The notes below the pieces were generated by a model. That model made no database searches, was not told the origin of the DNA, and saw nothing but the letters and a program-made list of their open reading frames with translations. A DNA stretch of 64,000 bases. Origin: Chitinophaga agri (GTDB lineage Bacteria > Bacteroidota > Bacteroidia > Chitinophagales > Chitinophagaceae). Positions 36,553-45,316 of the stretch are shown here, in pieces. Positions within the stretch are counted from its first letter, which is position 1, and each line of letters opens with the position of its first letter. A program made the position numbers and the translations under genes. The DNA is taken from the NCBI RefSeq assembly GCF_010093065.1, contig NZ_CP048113.1, positions 5,846,001-5,910,000 on the forward strand. Direction: 5' to 3'.

Positions 36553-36597
36553 ACAAAAGAGGCGATCCTTAGGAAGGATCGCCTCTTTTGTTTGGTG
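36553..36597 (+). terminator. Terminator after carA
   Basis: ACAAAAGAGGCGATCCTT / AAGGATCGCCTCTTTTGT, 18 perfect pairs around AGG, followed by TTTG. Confidence 0.9.
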
Positions 36598-36677
36598 ATA
36601 TTATGTCTCAGAGAACGCTTGCTCTGTTAGTCTTCTTATAATGTATTGATTATCAATTTATTTTCAGGAAATAGAGC

Positions 36678-36966
36678 AAAAAAATACGGCTCCGTGATCG
36701 GAGCCGTTTGCCTTTATAAATTCCACGTTATGAAAAACTGATACAAAAATACGGTATTTAGCTAAAACGTTTTAGTTTCTTTCCAACTTTTTTACAGAAT
36801 TTTGATAAATCATACTTCCGTGTTATTCTCAACCTCCTCTCTCAGAATTCTGAATCAAAGTTCAGCATTCTAAAACGCTTCCTGAAATTCTTAAGGTTAA
36901 ATTTATGCTAAACCAGTATCGTCTACTTTGCCTACTACCTCAGTTCACTCGTTTAGTGTGCCTTTT
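36678..36966 (-). ncRNA. Candidate small RNA, about 290 nt
   Basis: On the minus strand TATATTTG (36973-36980) is a good -7 box. About 260 nt downstream, ACGGCTCC-gatcac-GGAGCCGT followed by a T-run (36678-36707) is a strong terminator. Between them no ORF longer than about 14 codons exists. The palindromes TCAGAATTCTGA (36842-36853) and CTAAAACGTTTTAG (36762-36775) and a CTGAA/TTCAG stem suggest structure. It matches no RNA family I can recognise. Hairpin 37065-37096 closes the neighbouring gene, so this unit is independent of it. Confidence 0.45.
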
Positions 36967-37064
36967 GCAATTCAAATATACGAAGAATATTGAAGTAAAA
37001 AATATTTAACGGAATAAAATTGGACTTTGTTTAAAAATATACTACATATAATTTTTAATAATGT

Positions 37065-37096
37065 AAAAAAAGGGCCTTTTTGGCCCTTTTTTTTTT
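37065..37096. terminator. Bidirectional terminator downstream of the aminotransferase gene
   Basis: AAAAAAAGGGCC-ttttt-GGCCCTTTTTTT gives T-runs in both directions; it lies 54 nt beyond the aminotransferase stop. Confidence 0.9.
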
Positions 37097-37150
37097 CTAG
37101 TCTATATAATGCTATTATATAGAATTATATTTAATGTATTGTGGGGGTTT

Positions 37151-38377
37151 CTAGTTCTCAGCAACCGAAGCTCCTTCTTTTATCTCAATACGACCAGGAT
37201 AACTTTCCAGTGCCTTGCCAAGGCAGATCATCGCTTTTCTAATATCTTCCTTATTCAGTACATAGGCCAACCTTACTTCATTTGTACCTAATCCCTTTGT
37301 AGCATAGAATCCCGTAGCAGGAGAAAGCATGACTGTTTGCTGCTCATAGGAGAAAGATTCCAGCAGCCACTGACAGAATCTATCGGCATTATCAATTGGC
37401 AGTCTGGCAATGGCATAAAATGCGCCACCAGGATTAGGACAGAAAACACCTGGTATATCATTCAGCATACTTACCAGCACATCACGACGGCTTTGATATT
37501 CTGCTTTTATTTCGTCAAAATAATCCAGTGGGAGGTCCACAGCTGCTTCTCCTGCTATCTGTGCAAAGGAAGGCGGGCTGAGGCGGGCTTGGGCAAACTT
37601 CATCACTGCATCCAGTACTGTCTGGTTTTTAGTTACCAACGCTCCGATTCTTCCGCCACAGGCGCTGTAACGCTTGGAGATCGTATCCATCAGGATAACG
37701 TTGTCCTCCAGGCCATCCAGGTTCATTGCAGAAAAATGTTCACCAGTGTAGCAAAACTCACGATAGGCTTCGTCAGAGAAAAGGTAGAGGTTATGGCGCA
37801 GACATAGTTCTGTTAATACTGAAAGTTCTTCTTTGCTATATAAATAACCAGTAGGGTTATTTGGATTACAGATCATGATTGCTTTGGTGCGGGGCGTGAT
37901 CGCTTTTTCAAAAGCCTCCATGGCTGGCAATGCGAAGCCGTTTTCGATGCTCGCCGTAATGGTGCGTACATTGATGCCTGCTTCAATAGCAAAGCCGTTA
38001 TAGTTAGCATAAAATGGCTCTGGCACCAATACTTCATCTCCTGCATCCAGGCAGGCCATAAAGGCAAAGAGAATTGCTTCAGAGCCACCAGTGGTGACGA
38101 TTATCTGCTGAGGTGTCAGGTTGATACCGAATCTTTCATAATAGGTAACCAGCTTACGACGATAGCTTTCATTACCTGCACTGTGACTGTATTCAAGTAC
38201 TTTGAAATCTGAATGCCTAACCGCATCCAGTACTGGTTTTGGTGTTTCAATATCTGGTTGGCCGATATTGAGATGATATACTTTGGTCCCGTTTTTCTTA
38301 GCGTTTTCTGCATAAGGAACCAGCTTCCTGATAGGAGAAGGTGGCATCAGCTCGCCTCTCTTACTAATGGTAGGCAT
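37151..38377 (-). CDS. Pyridoxal-phosphate aminotransferase (aspartate aminotransferase family)
   Basis: Class I/II aminotransferase, 408 residues from the ATG at 38377. Hallmarks are the substrate loop YHLNIGQPDIETPKPV, TTGGSEAILFAFMACLD, ICNPNNPTGYLYSKEE, the DEAYREF aspartate contacting the PLP ring, the Schiff-base lysine in DTISKRYSACGGRIGA, and the substrate-binding arginine near NEVRLAYVLN. A TAACTTTG promoter box on this strand (38402-38409) rules out the longer frame beginning at 38404. Substrate specificity cannot be told; it may act on aspartate, alanine or aromatic residues. Confidence 0.9.
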   Translation of the reverse strand: MPTISKRGELMPPSPIRKLVPYAENAKKNGTKVYHLNIGQPDIETPKPVLDAVRHSDFKVLEYSHSAGNESYRRKLVTYYERFGINLTPQQIIVTTGGSEAILFAFMACLDAGDEVLVPEPFYANYNGFAIEAGINVRTITASIENGFALPAMEAFEKAITPRTKAIMICNPNNPTGYLYSKEELSVLTELCLRHNLYLFSDEAYREFCYTGEHFSAMNLDGLEDNVILMDTISKRYSACGGRIGALVTKNQTVLDAVMKFAQARLSPPSFAQIAGEAAVDLPLDYFDEIKAEYQSRRDVLVSMLNDIPGVFCPNPGGAFYAIARLPIDNADRFCQWLLESFSYEQQTVMLSPATGFYATKGLGTNEVRLAYVLNKEDIRKAMICLGKALESYPGRIEIKEGASVAEN

Positions 38378-38470
38378 AAATTGTTTTGATTTTTGAGTAT
38401 ACAAAGTTAGTGGATAATGAGGGGATATATGGATAAGTTAACGGGTAACGTGGCAGAAACTCATTTTAAT

Positions 38471-38507
38471 AAAGAACGCCTTACAGTGATTCTGTAAGGC
38501 GTTCTTT
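38471..38507. terminator. Hairpin terminator between DUF1573 and aminotransferase genes
   Basis: AAAGAACGCCTTACAG-tgatt-CTGTAAGGCGTTCTTT, 16 perfect pairs. It lies after the stop codon of the DUF1573 gene on the minus strand. The T-tract is weak in that direction. Confidence 0.75.
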
Positions 38508-38536
38508 ACGTTTTATAAGGTAGTCTGTATTCTCAA

Positions 38537-38926
38537 TTATTCTACTGTACCAGTCAGATGCAGTTCTTTGTCCTGATCGATACCTTTTAACCTTACCCAA
38601 ACAGTTTTGTTCTGCGCACCCATGCTGTTTGCACTGTAGCTGGCAGTAATTTTACCTTTTTTACCTGGCAGAACTGGTTCTTTAGTCCAGGTAGGAGTGG
38701 TACAACCACAACTTGCACGAGCAGTTTCGATAATTACCGGCTCTTTGGTAGTGTTAGTGAATTCGAAATCAACTGAAACTGGTTTGTTCAGTTTGGTTTT
38801 GCCGAAATCGATAGTTTCCTGTTTGAATTTTACTTTAGCATCAACAGGGTTTCCGGTCTGTGTCTGTGCCCAGAGCGCTGTAGTTAACAGCATGCTCGCA
38901 AATAGGGATAAGATGAATTTTTTCAT
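38537..38926 (-). CDS. Secreted DUF1573 domain protein
   Basis: A 129-residue exported protein: signal peptide MKKFILSLFASMLLTTALWA, then an Ig-like DUF1573 domain with IDFGKTKLNKPVSVDFEFTN, ARASCGCTTPTWTKEPVLPG and GKITASYSANSMGAQNKTV. The GCTTP cysteine motif is the family's hallmark. Its function is unknown. I used the ATG at 38926 because it leads directly into the signal peptide; 14 codons upstream are spacer. Confidence 0.9.
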   Translation of the reverse strand: MKKFILSLFASMLLTTALWAQTQTGNPVDAKVKFKQETIDFGKTKLNKPVSVDFEFTNTTKEPVIIETARASCGCTTPTWTKEPVLPGKKGKITASYSANSMGAQNKTVWVRLKGIDQDKELHLTGTVE

Positions 38927-39108
38927 GTATAATGTGGTTTTAAAACGACTGGTTAAAAAAAAGATCATCGTTTACTTACTAACAAATTTACAGCCAAAAA
39001 TAATGTCTAAGCGAAGAATTTATTAAAATCTTATTAAAAAAAATCAAATTATTTTACGCATTACATTTTCAGACGTTTCGCAACTGTATAATTAACTATA
39101 ATAAAACT

Positions 39109-39116
39109 TACTTTTG
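39109..39116 (+). promoter_or_regulatory. Promoter of the E1 fusion gene
   Basis: TACTTTTG, a good -7 box, 17 nt before the start codon. Confidence 0.6.
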
Positions 39117-39133
39117 TACTTTAACAAAGAGGC

Positions 39134-41533
39134 ATGATAGAAAACAATGAACTGACTATGAATACGGAAAGCCGGTTGTCATTCAATGAATTTCGGAAGG
39201 AAGTACTGGATGATTACCGCCTGGCTTGCGAAAGCAGGGAAGTTAGTCTGCTGGCCCGTAAGGAAGTACTTACCGGTAAGGCCAAGTTCGGTATTTTCGG
39301 AGATGGTAAGGAAGTGGCACAAATTGCCATGGCCAAATATTTCCAGCCTGGAGATTTTCGCTCAGGTTATTATCGTGATCAGACCTTCGCGTTTGCCACT
39401 GGTATTGCCACGCCAGAACAATTCTTTTCACAGATGTATGCCGATCCTGATCTGGCCAACGAGCCATTTTCAGGAGGCCGTCAGATGAATTCCCATTTTG
39501 CCACACCAAATCTTGGAAAGGATGGTAATTGGTTAGACCTTACAAGTATTAAGAACACCGCTACCGATATGTCACCAACAGCCGCGCAGATGCCGCGTGC
39601 ATTGGGACTTGCTTTCGCGTCTAAGTTATTCAGAGACGTAGAAGTGCTGAAAGAGTTCTCAAAACTGTCTAACAACGGTAACGAAGTCTGTTTCGCTACT
39701 ATTGGTGATGCATCTACATCAGAAGGGCATTTCTGGGAGACTATGAACGCTGCTGGTGTGCTACAGGTACCATTGGCCGTTTTTGTATGGGATGATGGTT
39801 ATGGTATTTCTGTACAGCGTAAGCATCAGACTACTAAAGATTCAATTAGTGCCGCATTGGAAGGATTCCGTAAAACGGAAGATTCTAACGGATTTGATAT
39901 CTATACAGTCAAGGGCTGGGATTATGCAGCAATGTGTGAAACCTTTGAGGCCGGTATCCGGAAAATGAGGGAGACGCATATACCTGCGTTATTCCATGTT
40001 GAAGAAATGACTCAGCCGCAAGGGCATTCAACCAGCGGATCGCATGAGCGCTATAAAAGTAAAGAGCGTCTGGCGTGGGAGAAAGAGTTCGACTGTAATC
40101 ACCAGATGAGGCAGTGGATCCTTGAAAATGCACTAGCTGATGAGTCTACATTGCTGGCGATAGAAGCTGAAGCCAAAACGGTGGCCCAGGATGCACGTAA
40201 AAATGCATGGGAGAAATACATCAATCCTATCCGTCAGCAGGTACAACAGATGCTCAGCCATGGCGAAGCGGTAGTAGGGCTGCCAGATGTTAAAAGTACG
40301 CTGGTGACTGACTTACTGCAGCAACTCAGAACTAACCGGGAGCCACTGAGAAGAGATATTCTAAAAACGGCCGCCACAATACTATTTGCACACAGGCGGG
40401 TGAAAGCACCGGCCATGGTTGCATTGAAGGAATATTACGAGAATCTGCTGGCTTACGAAAAAAGCAATTATAATTCACTCCTGCATGCGGAAGGTGTTAA
40501 CTCAGTATCGAATGTTCCGGTAATTCCTGCTGTATATGCCGAAGATGCTGTTAGTATAAACGGTTTTGAAGTATTGAATAAATACTTTGATCAATTGATT
40601 GAAAATAATCCGAAGGTGTTCGCATTTGGAGAAGATGTGGGTAAAATCGGAGATGTGAATCAGGGATTTGCCGGATTGCAGCAGAAACATGGGGCGGAAA
40701 GAATATTTGATACAGGTATTCGTGAGCTAACGATCATGGGGCAGGGTATAGGTATGGCGCTGCGTGGACTTCGTCCGATAGCCGAAATACAATACCTCGA
40801 TTATCTGATTTACGGTCTTCAGCCACTTAGTGATGATGTAGCCAGTTTGCAATATCGTACGAAGGGTATTCAATACTGTCCAATTATAGTACGTACGAGA
40901 GGTCATCGTCTCGAGGGGATCTGGCATTCCGGTTCTCCAATGAGCATGATCCTGGGATCCTTAAGAGGTATGAATGTATGTGTTCCGCGCAACATGGTAC
41001 AGGCTGCTGGTATGTACAATACTCTATTGGCCGCTAATGAGCCGGCACTTGTGATCGAATCGCTGAATGGGTACCGTCTGAAAGAGAAATTGCCGCAAAA
41101 CCTGGGTAGTTTCACTGTTCCGCTTGGCACACCTGAGGTGGTTCGTGAGGGTACTGATATTACCATCGTTTCATATGGTTCAACGTTGCGTATAATAGAA
41201 GAGGCAAGTCAGTCACTTGAGAAACTTGGTATATCCTGCGAAGTGGTAGACGTACAGACCTTATTACCATTTGATATTAATCATAAGATCCTGGAATCTC
41301 TGAAAAAGACCAACCGTATCTTGTTTGTGGATGAGGATGTGCCAGGTGGTGGTACTGCGTATATGTTCCAGCAGGTAATGGAACTGCAGGGCGGATATAA
41401 ATGGTTAGATGCCGCGCCTAGAACTCTTAGTGCACAGGCGCACCGTCCGGCTTATGGTTCTGACGGAGATTATTTCTCTAAGCCAAATGTCGAAGATGTG
41501 ATGCGGACAGTGATAGAAATAGTGGAAGAATAA
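39134..41533 (+). CDS. 2-oxo acid dehydrogenase E1, fused alpha and beta subunits
   Basis: A 799-residue ThDP enzyme that decarboxylates a 2-oxo acid and passes the acyl group to an E2 lipoyl domain. The alpha half (about 1-390) holds the cofactor-binding segment GDASTSEGHFWETMNAAGVL through FVWDDGYGISV and the phosphorylation-loop region GHSTSGSHERYKSKERL. The beta half (about 470-799) has FAFGEDVGKIGDVNQGFAGL, FDTGIRELTIMGQGIGMALR and VDVQTLLPFD. In most bacteria the halves are separate genes. The substrate is probably branched-chain 2-oxo acids or pyruvate; no E2 or E3 is nearby. Confidence 0.9.
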   Translation: MIENNELTMNTESRLSFNEFRKEVLDDYRLACESREVSLLARKEVLTGKAKFGIFGDGKEVAQIAMAKYFQPGDFRSGYYRDQTFAFATGIATPEQFFSQMYADPDLANEPFSGGRQMNSHFATPNLGKDGNWLDLTSIKNTATDMSPTAAQMPRALGLAFASKLFRDVEVLKEFSKLSNNGNEVCFATIGDASTSEGHFWETMNAAGVLQVPLAVFVWDDGYGISVQRKHQTTKDSISAALEGFRKTEDSNGFDIYTVKGWDYAAMCETFEAGIRKMRETHIPALFHVEEMTQPQGHSTSGSHERYKSKERLAWEKEFDCNHQMRQWILENALADESTLLAIEAEAKTVAQDARKNAWEKYINPIRQQVQQMLSHGEAVVGLPDVKSTLVTDLLQQLRTNREPLRRDILKTAATILFAHRRVKAPAMVALKEYYENLLAYEKSNYNSLLHAEGVNSVSNVPVIPAVYAEDAVSINGFEVLNKYFDQLIENNPKVFAFGEDVGKIGDVNQGFAGLQQKHGAERIFDTGIRELTIMGQGIGMALRGLRPIAEIQYLDYLIYGLQPLSDDVASLQYRTKGIQYCPIIVRTRGHRLEGIWHSGSPMSMILGSLRGMNVCVPRNMVQAAGMYNTLLAANEPALVIESLNGYRLKEKLPQNLGSFTVPLGTPEVVREGTDITIVSYGSTLRIIEEASQSLEKLGISCEVVDVQTLLPFDINHKILESLKKTNRILFVDEDVPGGGTAYMFQQVMELQGGYKWLDAAPRTLSAQAHRPAYGSDGDYFSKPNVEDVMRTVIEIVEE

Positions 41534-41549
41534 TACATGAAATAAAGAG

Positions 41550-41577
41550 AACGCAAGGCTAAAGCCTTGCGTTTTTA
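41550..41577 (+). terminator. Terminator after the E1 fusion gene
   Basis: AACGCAAGGCT / AGCCTTGCGTT followed by TTTAATTT. Confidence 0.85.
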
Positions 41578-41918
41578 ATTTGTAGCCTAGGGTATAGGTT
41601 TATGATGATGTTAACGGGATGTTACAGACATTAAAAAATACTTTTATAGTAAAGGCATTAAGGAATAGTTGAATAGTTATCCGACATACAGCAGTCTCCA
41701 TTGTTGCGGTCATGATTAATGAAATGTTATTTCCTGTTATGGATGATAATTAATATCTTAGACATGCTTATTTTTCGTTAGGTTGCGAATGAACGAAATG
41801 AATAGTAGATATTGAACGTTGTGCCGCCATAATTTAAGAGAATAAAACTAAATTGGATAAACATTTAGTCCACGTTAAGAGTTAATAAATCGTCATTTTG
41901 TAACATTTTTTGTCAGGA
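41578..41918. promoter_or_regulatory. Regulatory spacer of the response regulator gene
   Basis: The spacer has no ORF. At about 41787-41805 it carries GAATGAACGAAATGAATAG, matching 15 of 18 positions of the AATGAATGAAATGAATGG string of peptide cassette 3. It is followed about 27 nt later by TAATTTAAG in the -7 position. Confidence 0.5.
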
Positions 41919-42665
41919 ATGACTTCTAAATTAACCATCAACCCAAATCGAGTTATGAAAGCAGGAGTTCTGTTAGTAGAAGACGATCATTTTTTTGCTA
42001 AAGTTATCAAAAGCCATCTTGAAAAAGCCGGTTACCTGGTAGTGCATTGCTCCGATGGAGAGGAGGGCTGGAATACTTTTCAGGAACGGCCATTTGATAT
42101 ATGTCTGCTGGATGTAGTCATGCCGGGAATGGATGGATTTGCGCTGGCCCGGGAGATTAGGGATCGAAATGAAAATATACCTATTATATTCACTACCTCA
42201 AGGTATATGGAGCAGGATAAGCTTAATGGCTTTGAATGTGGTGGCGATGATTATCTGGTAAAGCCTTTCAATATGGAAGAATTACTTTGCCGTATGGATG
42301 TATTTATGAAAAGGAGTCGCCTTCTGCAAAATGATAAGCAGATCATATTCAGACTTGGCTCACTTATATTCAATTACAGCGAATTTAAAATTTATCATCC
42401 TCCTACCTCCCAGGCAATTAATCTTCCTCCAAAGGAAGCCGAACTGCTGAAATTTCTCTGTGATAATCCCAATAAGCGCTTAAAACGTGAGGGCATTTTG
42501 TTAAGTGTCTGGGGTAATGATGACTTCTTTACGGGGCGTAGTATGGATGTTTACCTGACTCGCATCCGAAAACATTTCAAACTAGATAATACGATTAAAC
42601 TGGAAACCATTCATGGCAAGGGATTACGCCTTGTTATCGAAAGCGAAGTTTGCCGTGTTCTTTAA
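41919..42665 (+). CDS. OmpR-family response regulator (orphan)
   Basis: The 248-residue protein has a receiver domain (about 15-130) and a winged-helix DNA-binding domain (about 150-245). In the receiver, E21-D22-D23 form the acidic pocket, D65 in CLLDVVMPGMDGF is the phosphoacceptor, T92 follows in IIFTTS, and K115 is in LVKPF. The DNA-binding half carries LPPKEAELLKFLCDNPNKRL and SMDVYLTRIRKHF with GKGLRL. I prefer ATG at 41919; an in-frame ATG at 41955 would remove 12 residues. No histidine kinase gene is nearby. It is close to the RprY type. Confidence 0.92.
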   Translation: MTSKLTINPNRVMKAGVLLVEDDHFFAKVIKSHLEKAGYLVVHCSDGEEGWNTFQERPFDICLLDVVMPGMDGFALAREIRDRNENIPIIFTTSRYMEQDKLNGFECGGDDYLVKPFNMEELLCRMDVFMKRSRLLQNDKQIIFRLGSLIFNYSEFKIYHPPTSQAINLPPKEAELLKFLCDNPNKRLKREGILLSVWGNDDFFTGRSMDVYLTRIRKHFKLDNTIKLETIHGKGLRLVIESEVCRVL

Positions 42666-42685
42666 CATTCGTCTCTGGTCAACTG

Positions 42686-42735
42686 ATTATAAAAATGAAG
42701 GCCCCGTCAATTGACGGGGCCTTCATTTTTATAAT
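42686..42735. terminator. Bidirectional terminator, perfect 50-bp palindrome
   Basis: The 25-nt arms are exact reverse complements (core GCCCCGTCAATTGACGGGGC) with T-runs on both sides, between the convergent response regulator and YebC genes. Confidence 0.93.
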
Positions 42736-42748
42736 TTTTCGTCAGAAA

Positions 42749-43459
42749 TTAACGGAGGTTGTGGAAAACCTGCTGTACGTCATCATCCTGTTCCAGGCGA
42801 TCGATCAGTGCTAACACTTCTTTAGCCTGCTCTTCATTCAGTTCAACAGTTGTGGTAGGAATACGCTGTAACTCTGCACTGATAGGATCTATATTCTTTT
42901 CTTCGAGTGCTTTTGACATATTCCCAAACTCTGTGAAAGCAACGTGCAATACGATATTACCTTCACTATCTTCACCAATTTCTTCCAGACCGGCATCAAT
43001 CAGCTCCAGCTCCAGTTCTTCCAGGTTCTGGCCTTCGTTTTTGATCTTGAATACACCAGTACGGTTGAACAGGAAACCAACGGAACCACTGTTTCCTAGG
43101 CTGCCGTCCATTTTATTAAAGTGCATACGCACATTTGCAACTGTACGGGTAGTGTTATCTGTAGCAGTTTCAACCATGACAGCTACACCATGCGGAGCAT
43201 AGCCTTCATATACAACTTCTTCATAATCAGTCTTGTCTTTGCCCATTGCCCTTTTGATAGCCGCTTCTACACGGTCTTTAGGCATATTGACACCTTTAGC
43301 GTTCGCAATACATCTGCGGAGTGCGGGGTTATTGTCAGGATCAGGGCCACCTTGCTTCACTGCTATTGCTATTTCCTTGCCTATCCTGGTAAACTGTTTG
43401 GCCATTCTGTCCCATCTGGCGAACATGGTGGCCTTTCTTACTTCAAATATTCTTCCCAT
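42749..43459 (-). CDS. YebC/PmpR family protein
   Basis: The 236-residue protein belongs to the widely conserved YebC/PmpR/TACO1 family, reported both as a DNA-binding regulator and as a helper for translation of difficult sequences. The start differs from the classical MAGHSKW: it is [60 protein letters not shown] and the final [19 protein letters not shown] are typical. It has its own terminator and no operon partner. Confidence 0.92.
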   Translation of the reverse strand: MGRIFEVRKATMFARWDRMAKQFTRIGKEIAIAVKQGGPDPDNNPALRRCIANAKGVNMPKDRVEAAIKRAMGKDKTDYEEVVYEGYAPHGVAVMVETATDNTTRTVANVRMHFNKMDGSLGNSGSVGFLFNRTGVFKIKNEGQNLEELELELIDAGLEEIGEDSEGNIVLHVAFTEFGNMSKALEEKNIDPISAELQRIPTTTVELNEEQAKEVLALIDRLEQDDDVQQVFHNLR

Positions 43460-43617
43460 AGTGGGTATAATTAATTTTTAAGAAAATCGAGATGCAAAAA
43501 TAGTCACTTTTATAGTAATAATAAGCGTTTCGACAGTCTTCAAACAACAAGGCCGGAAAATCATATGCTGTTTTAGCCCTGATTTTCCGACCCTGAGATC
43601 TGTATTATGATACTAAA

Positions 43618-45117
43618 TTATTTCTGATCAAGTTTTCTGGCTTTGCTGTGCTTAACACTGTATCCAAAATAGATAGCGAAACCAAGCAGCAACCATACAA
43701 TCAGACGAGCCCAGTTCTCAACACCCAGGCTGACGATCATGGTCAGACAGAAGAGAGCTCCCAGTACCGGAATGAACGGCACCGCAGGTGTTTTGAAAGC
43801 ACGTGGTAAGTCAGGATTAGTTTTTCTCATTACGATCACACCAAGGCAAACCAGTACAAACGCAAACAGGGTACCAATGCTGGTCATATCACCCACTACG
43901 CTGTCAGGAACAAAAGCTGCGAACAGAGATACGAATACAAAGAACAGCATCTGAGATCTGTACGGAGTACGGAATTTAGGATGCAGATTTGAGAATACTT
44001 TTGGAACCAGACCATCGTTGGACATAGAGTAGAATACTCTTGTCTGGCCTAACAACATTACCAGGATCACAGAGGAGAAACCCGCAAGGATCGCAATAGT
44101 AACAAATGTAGATAGCCACTGATAGCCATGCATATAGGTATCGATCGCATAGGCCACAGATGCCTCACCACCCTCTCTCAGGAAGTCTTTATAAGGAGCA
44201 ATACCTGTCAGTACAAAAGAGAACAGGATATATAATATCGTACATATAGCCAGTGACGCTAGTATACCAATTGGCATGTTCCTCTTAGGATTTTTGGTCT
44301 CCTGCGCAGCGGTAGATACTGCATCAAAGCCAATGAATGCAAAGAATACCACGCCTGCACCTCTCAATACCCCTGGCCATCCATGGAACCAGAAGTCACT
44401 GTAGTTGATCACTTTACCATTGTGCATGGTAACAGAACCAGCATCAGCGGGGATAGTGAATGGCGTATGGTTTGCCGGATTGATGAACTGCCATCCTAAG
44501 ATGATCAGTAAAATAACGATTGCCACTTTTGTAATAACAATGATGTTATTAACAATAGCAGAACCCTCAATGCCACGGATCAGCAACAGCGTCAGCAGCA
44601 ATAATATGAATACCGCAGGTAAGTTCATGATACCGTGAACGCCTGCATCAGAAGTTTCAAACGGACTGTGTGACCACTGATAGGGTATCGTAAACCCGAA
44701 GACCGAACCAAGTAGTTTATTCAGATACTGTGACCAGCCGATAGCTACTGTTGCTGCACCAAGTGCATATTCCAGTACCAGGTCCCACCCGATGATCCAG
44801 GCTACAAATTCACCCATAGTAGCATAAGAATAGGTGTAAGCACTTCCGGCAATAGGGATCATTGAGGCAAACTCAGCATAACAAAGACCTGCCAGGGCAC
44901 AACCTACAGCAGCAATAATGAAAGAGATCGTAACAGCCGGACCCGCATGTTGTCCCGCAGCGGCCGCTGTTCTTACAAAAAGCCCGGCACCGATAATAGC
45001 GCCTATACCCAGAGCTATAAGTGATCCTGCACCTAACGTACGTTTAAGACCTTTTTCAGATTCGGATGCTTCAGCTAATAACAGGGAGATTGGCTTTTTT
45101 ACAAAAAGTTTGCCCAT
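43618..45117 (-). CDS. APC-superfamily amino acid permease
   Basis: The 499-residue inner-membrane protein has twelve or more hydrophobic segments. It shows the APC signature GSLIALGIGAIIGAGLFVRT in helix 1, FASMIPIAGSAYTYSYATMG (helix 3) and FVAWIIGWDLVLEYALGAAT. VFFAFIGFDAVSTAAQETKN (helix 6) is the CAT-type substrate helix. It most resembles cationic amino acid transporters, but the substrate is not settled. Confidence 0.88.
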   Translation of the reverse strand: MGKLFVKKPISLLLAEASESEKGLKRTLGAGSLIALGIGAIIGAGLFVRTAAAAGQHAGPAVTISFIIAAVGCALAGLCYAEFASMIPIAGSAYTYSYATMGEFVAWIIGWDLVLEYALGAATVAIGWSQYLNKLLGSVFGFTIPYQWSHSPFETSDAGVHGIMNLPAVFILLLLTLLLIRGIEGSAIVNNIIVITKVAIVILLIILGWQFINPANHTPFTIPADAGSVTMHNGKVINYSDFWFHGWPGVLRGAGVVFFAFIGFDAVSTAAQETKNPKRNMPIGILASLAICTILYILFSFVLTGIAPYKDFLREGGEASVAYAIDTYMHGYQWLSTFVTIAILAGFSSVILVMLLGQTRVFYSMSNDGLVPKVFSNLHPKFRTPYRSQMLFFVFVSLFAAFVPDSVVGDMTSIGTLFAFVLVCLGVIVMRKTNPDLPRAFKTPAVPFIPVLGALFCLTMIVSLGVENWARLIVWLLLGFAIYFGYSVKHSKARKLDQK

Positions 45118-45316
45118 ACTAATTGAGATATTGTGGTTGACGTTTAAGTGGTTTAGTTTGTTGTTTCGTTTTATTACAGATCGTCAAATATAAATATCAA
45201 AAATCAAACGCTCAGCTTTTATTTTATAAATGAACCTCCAACTTTACAGTACTAACCTTATTTTTGGGGAATTTTAGCGTTTAGCATAAATATTAATTGT
45301 AATTAAAAGGCAAGGA

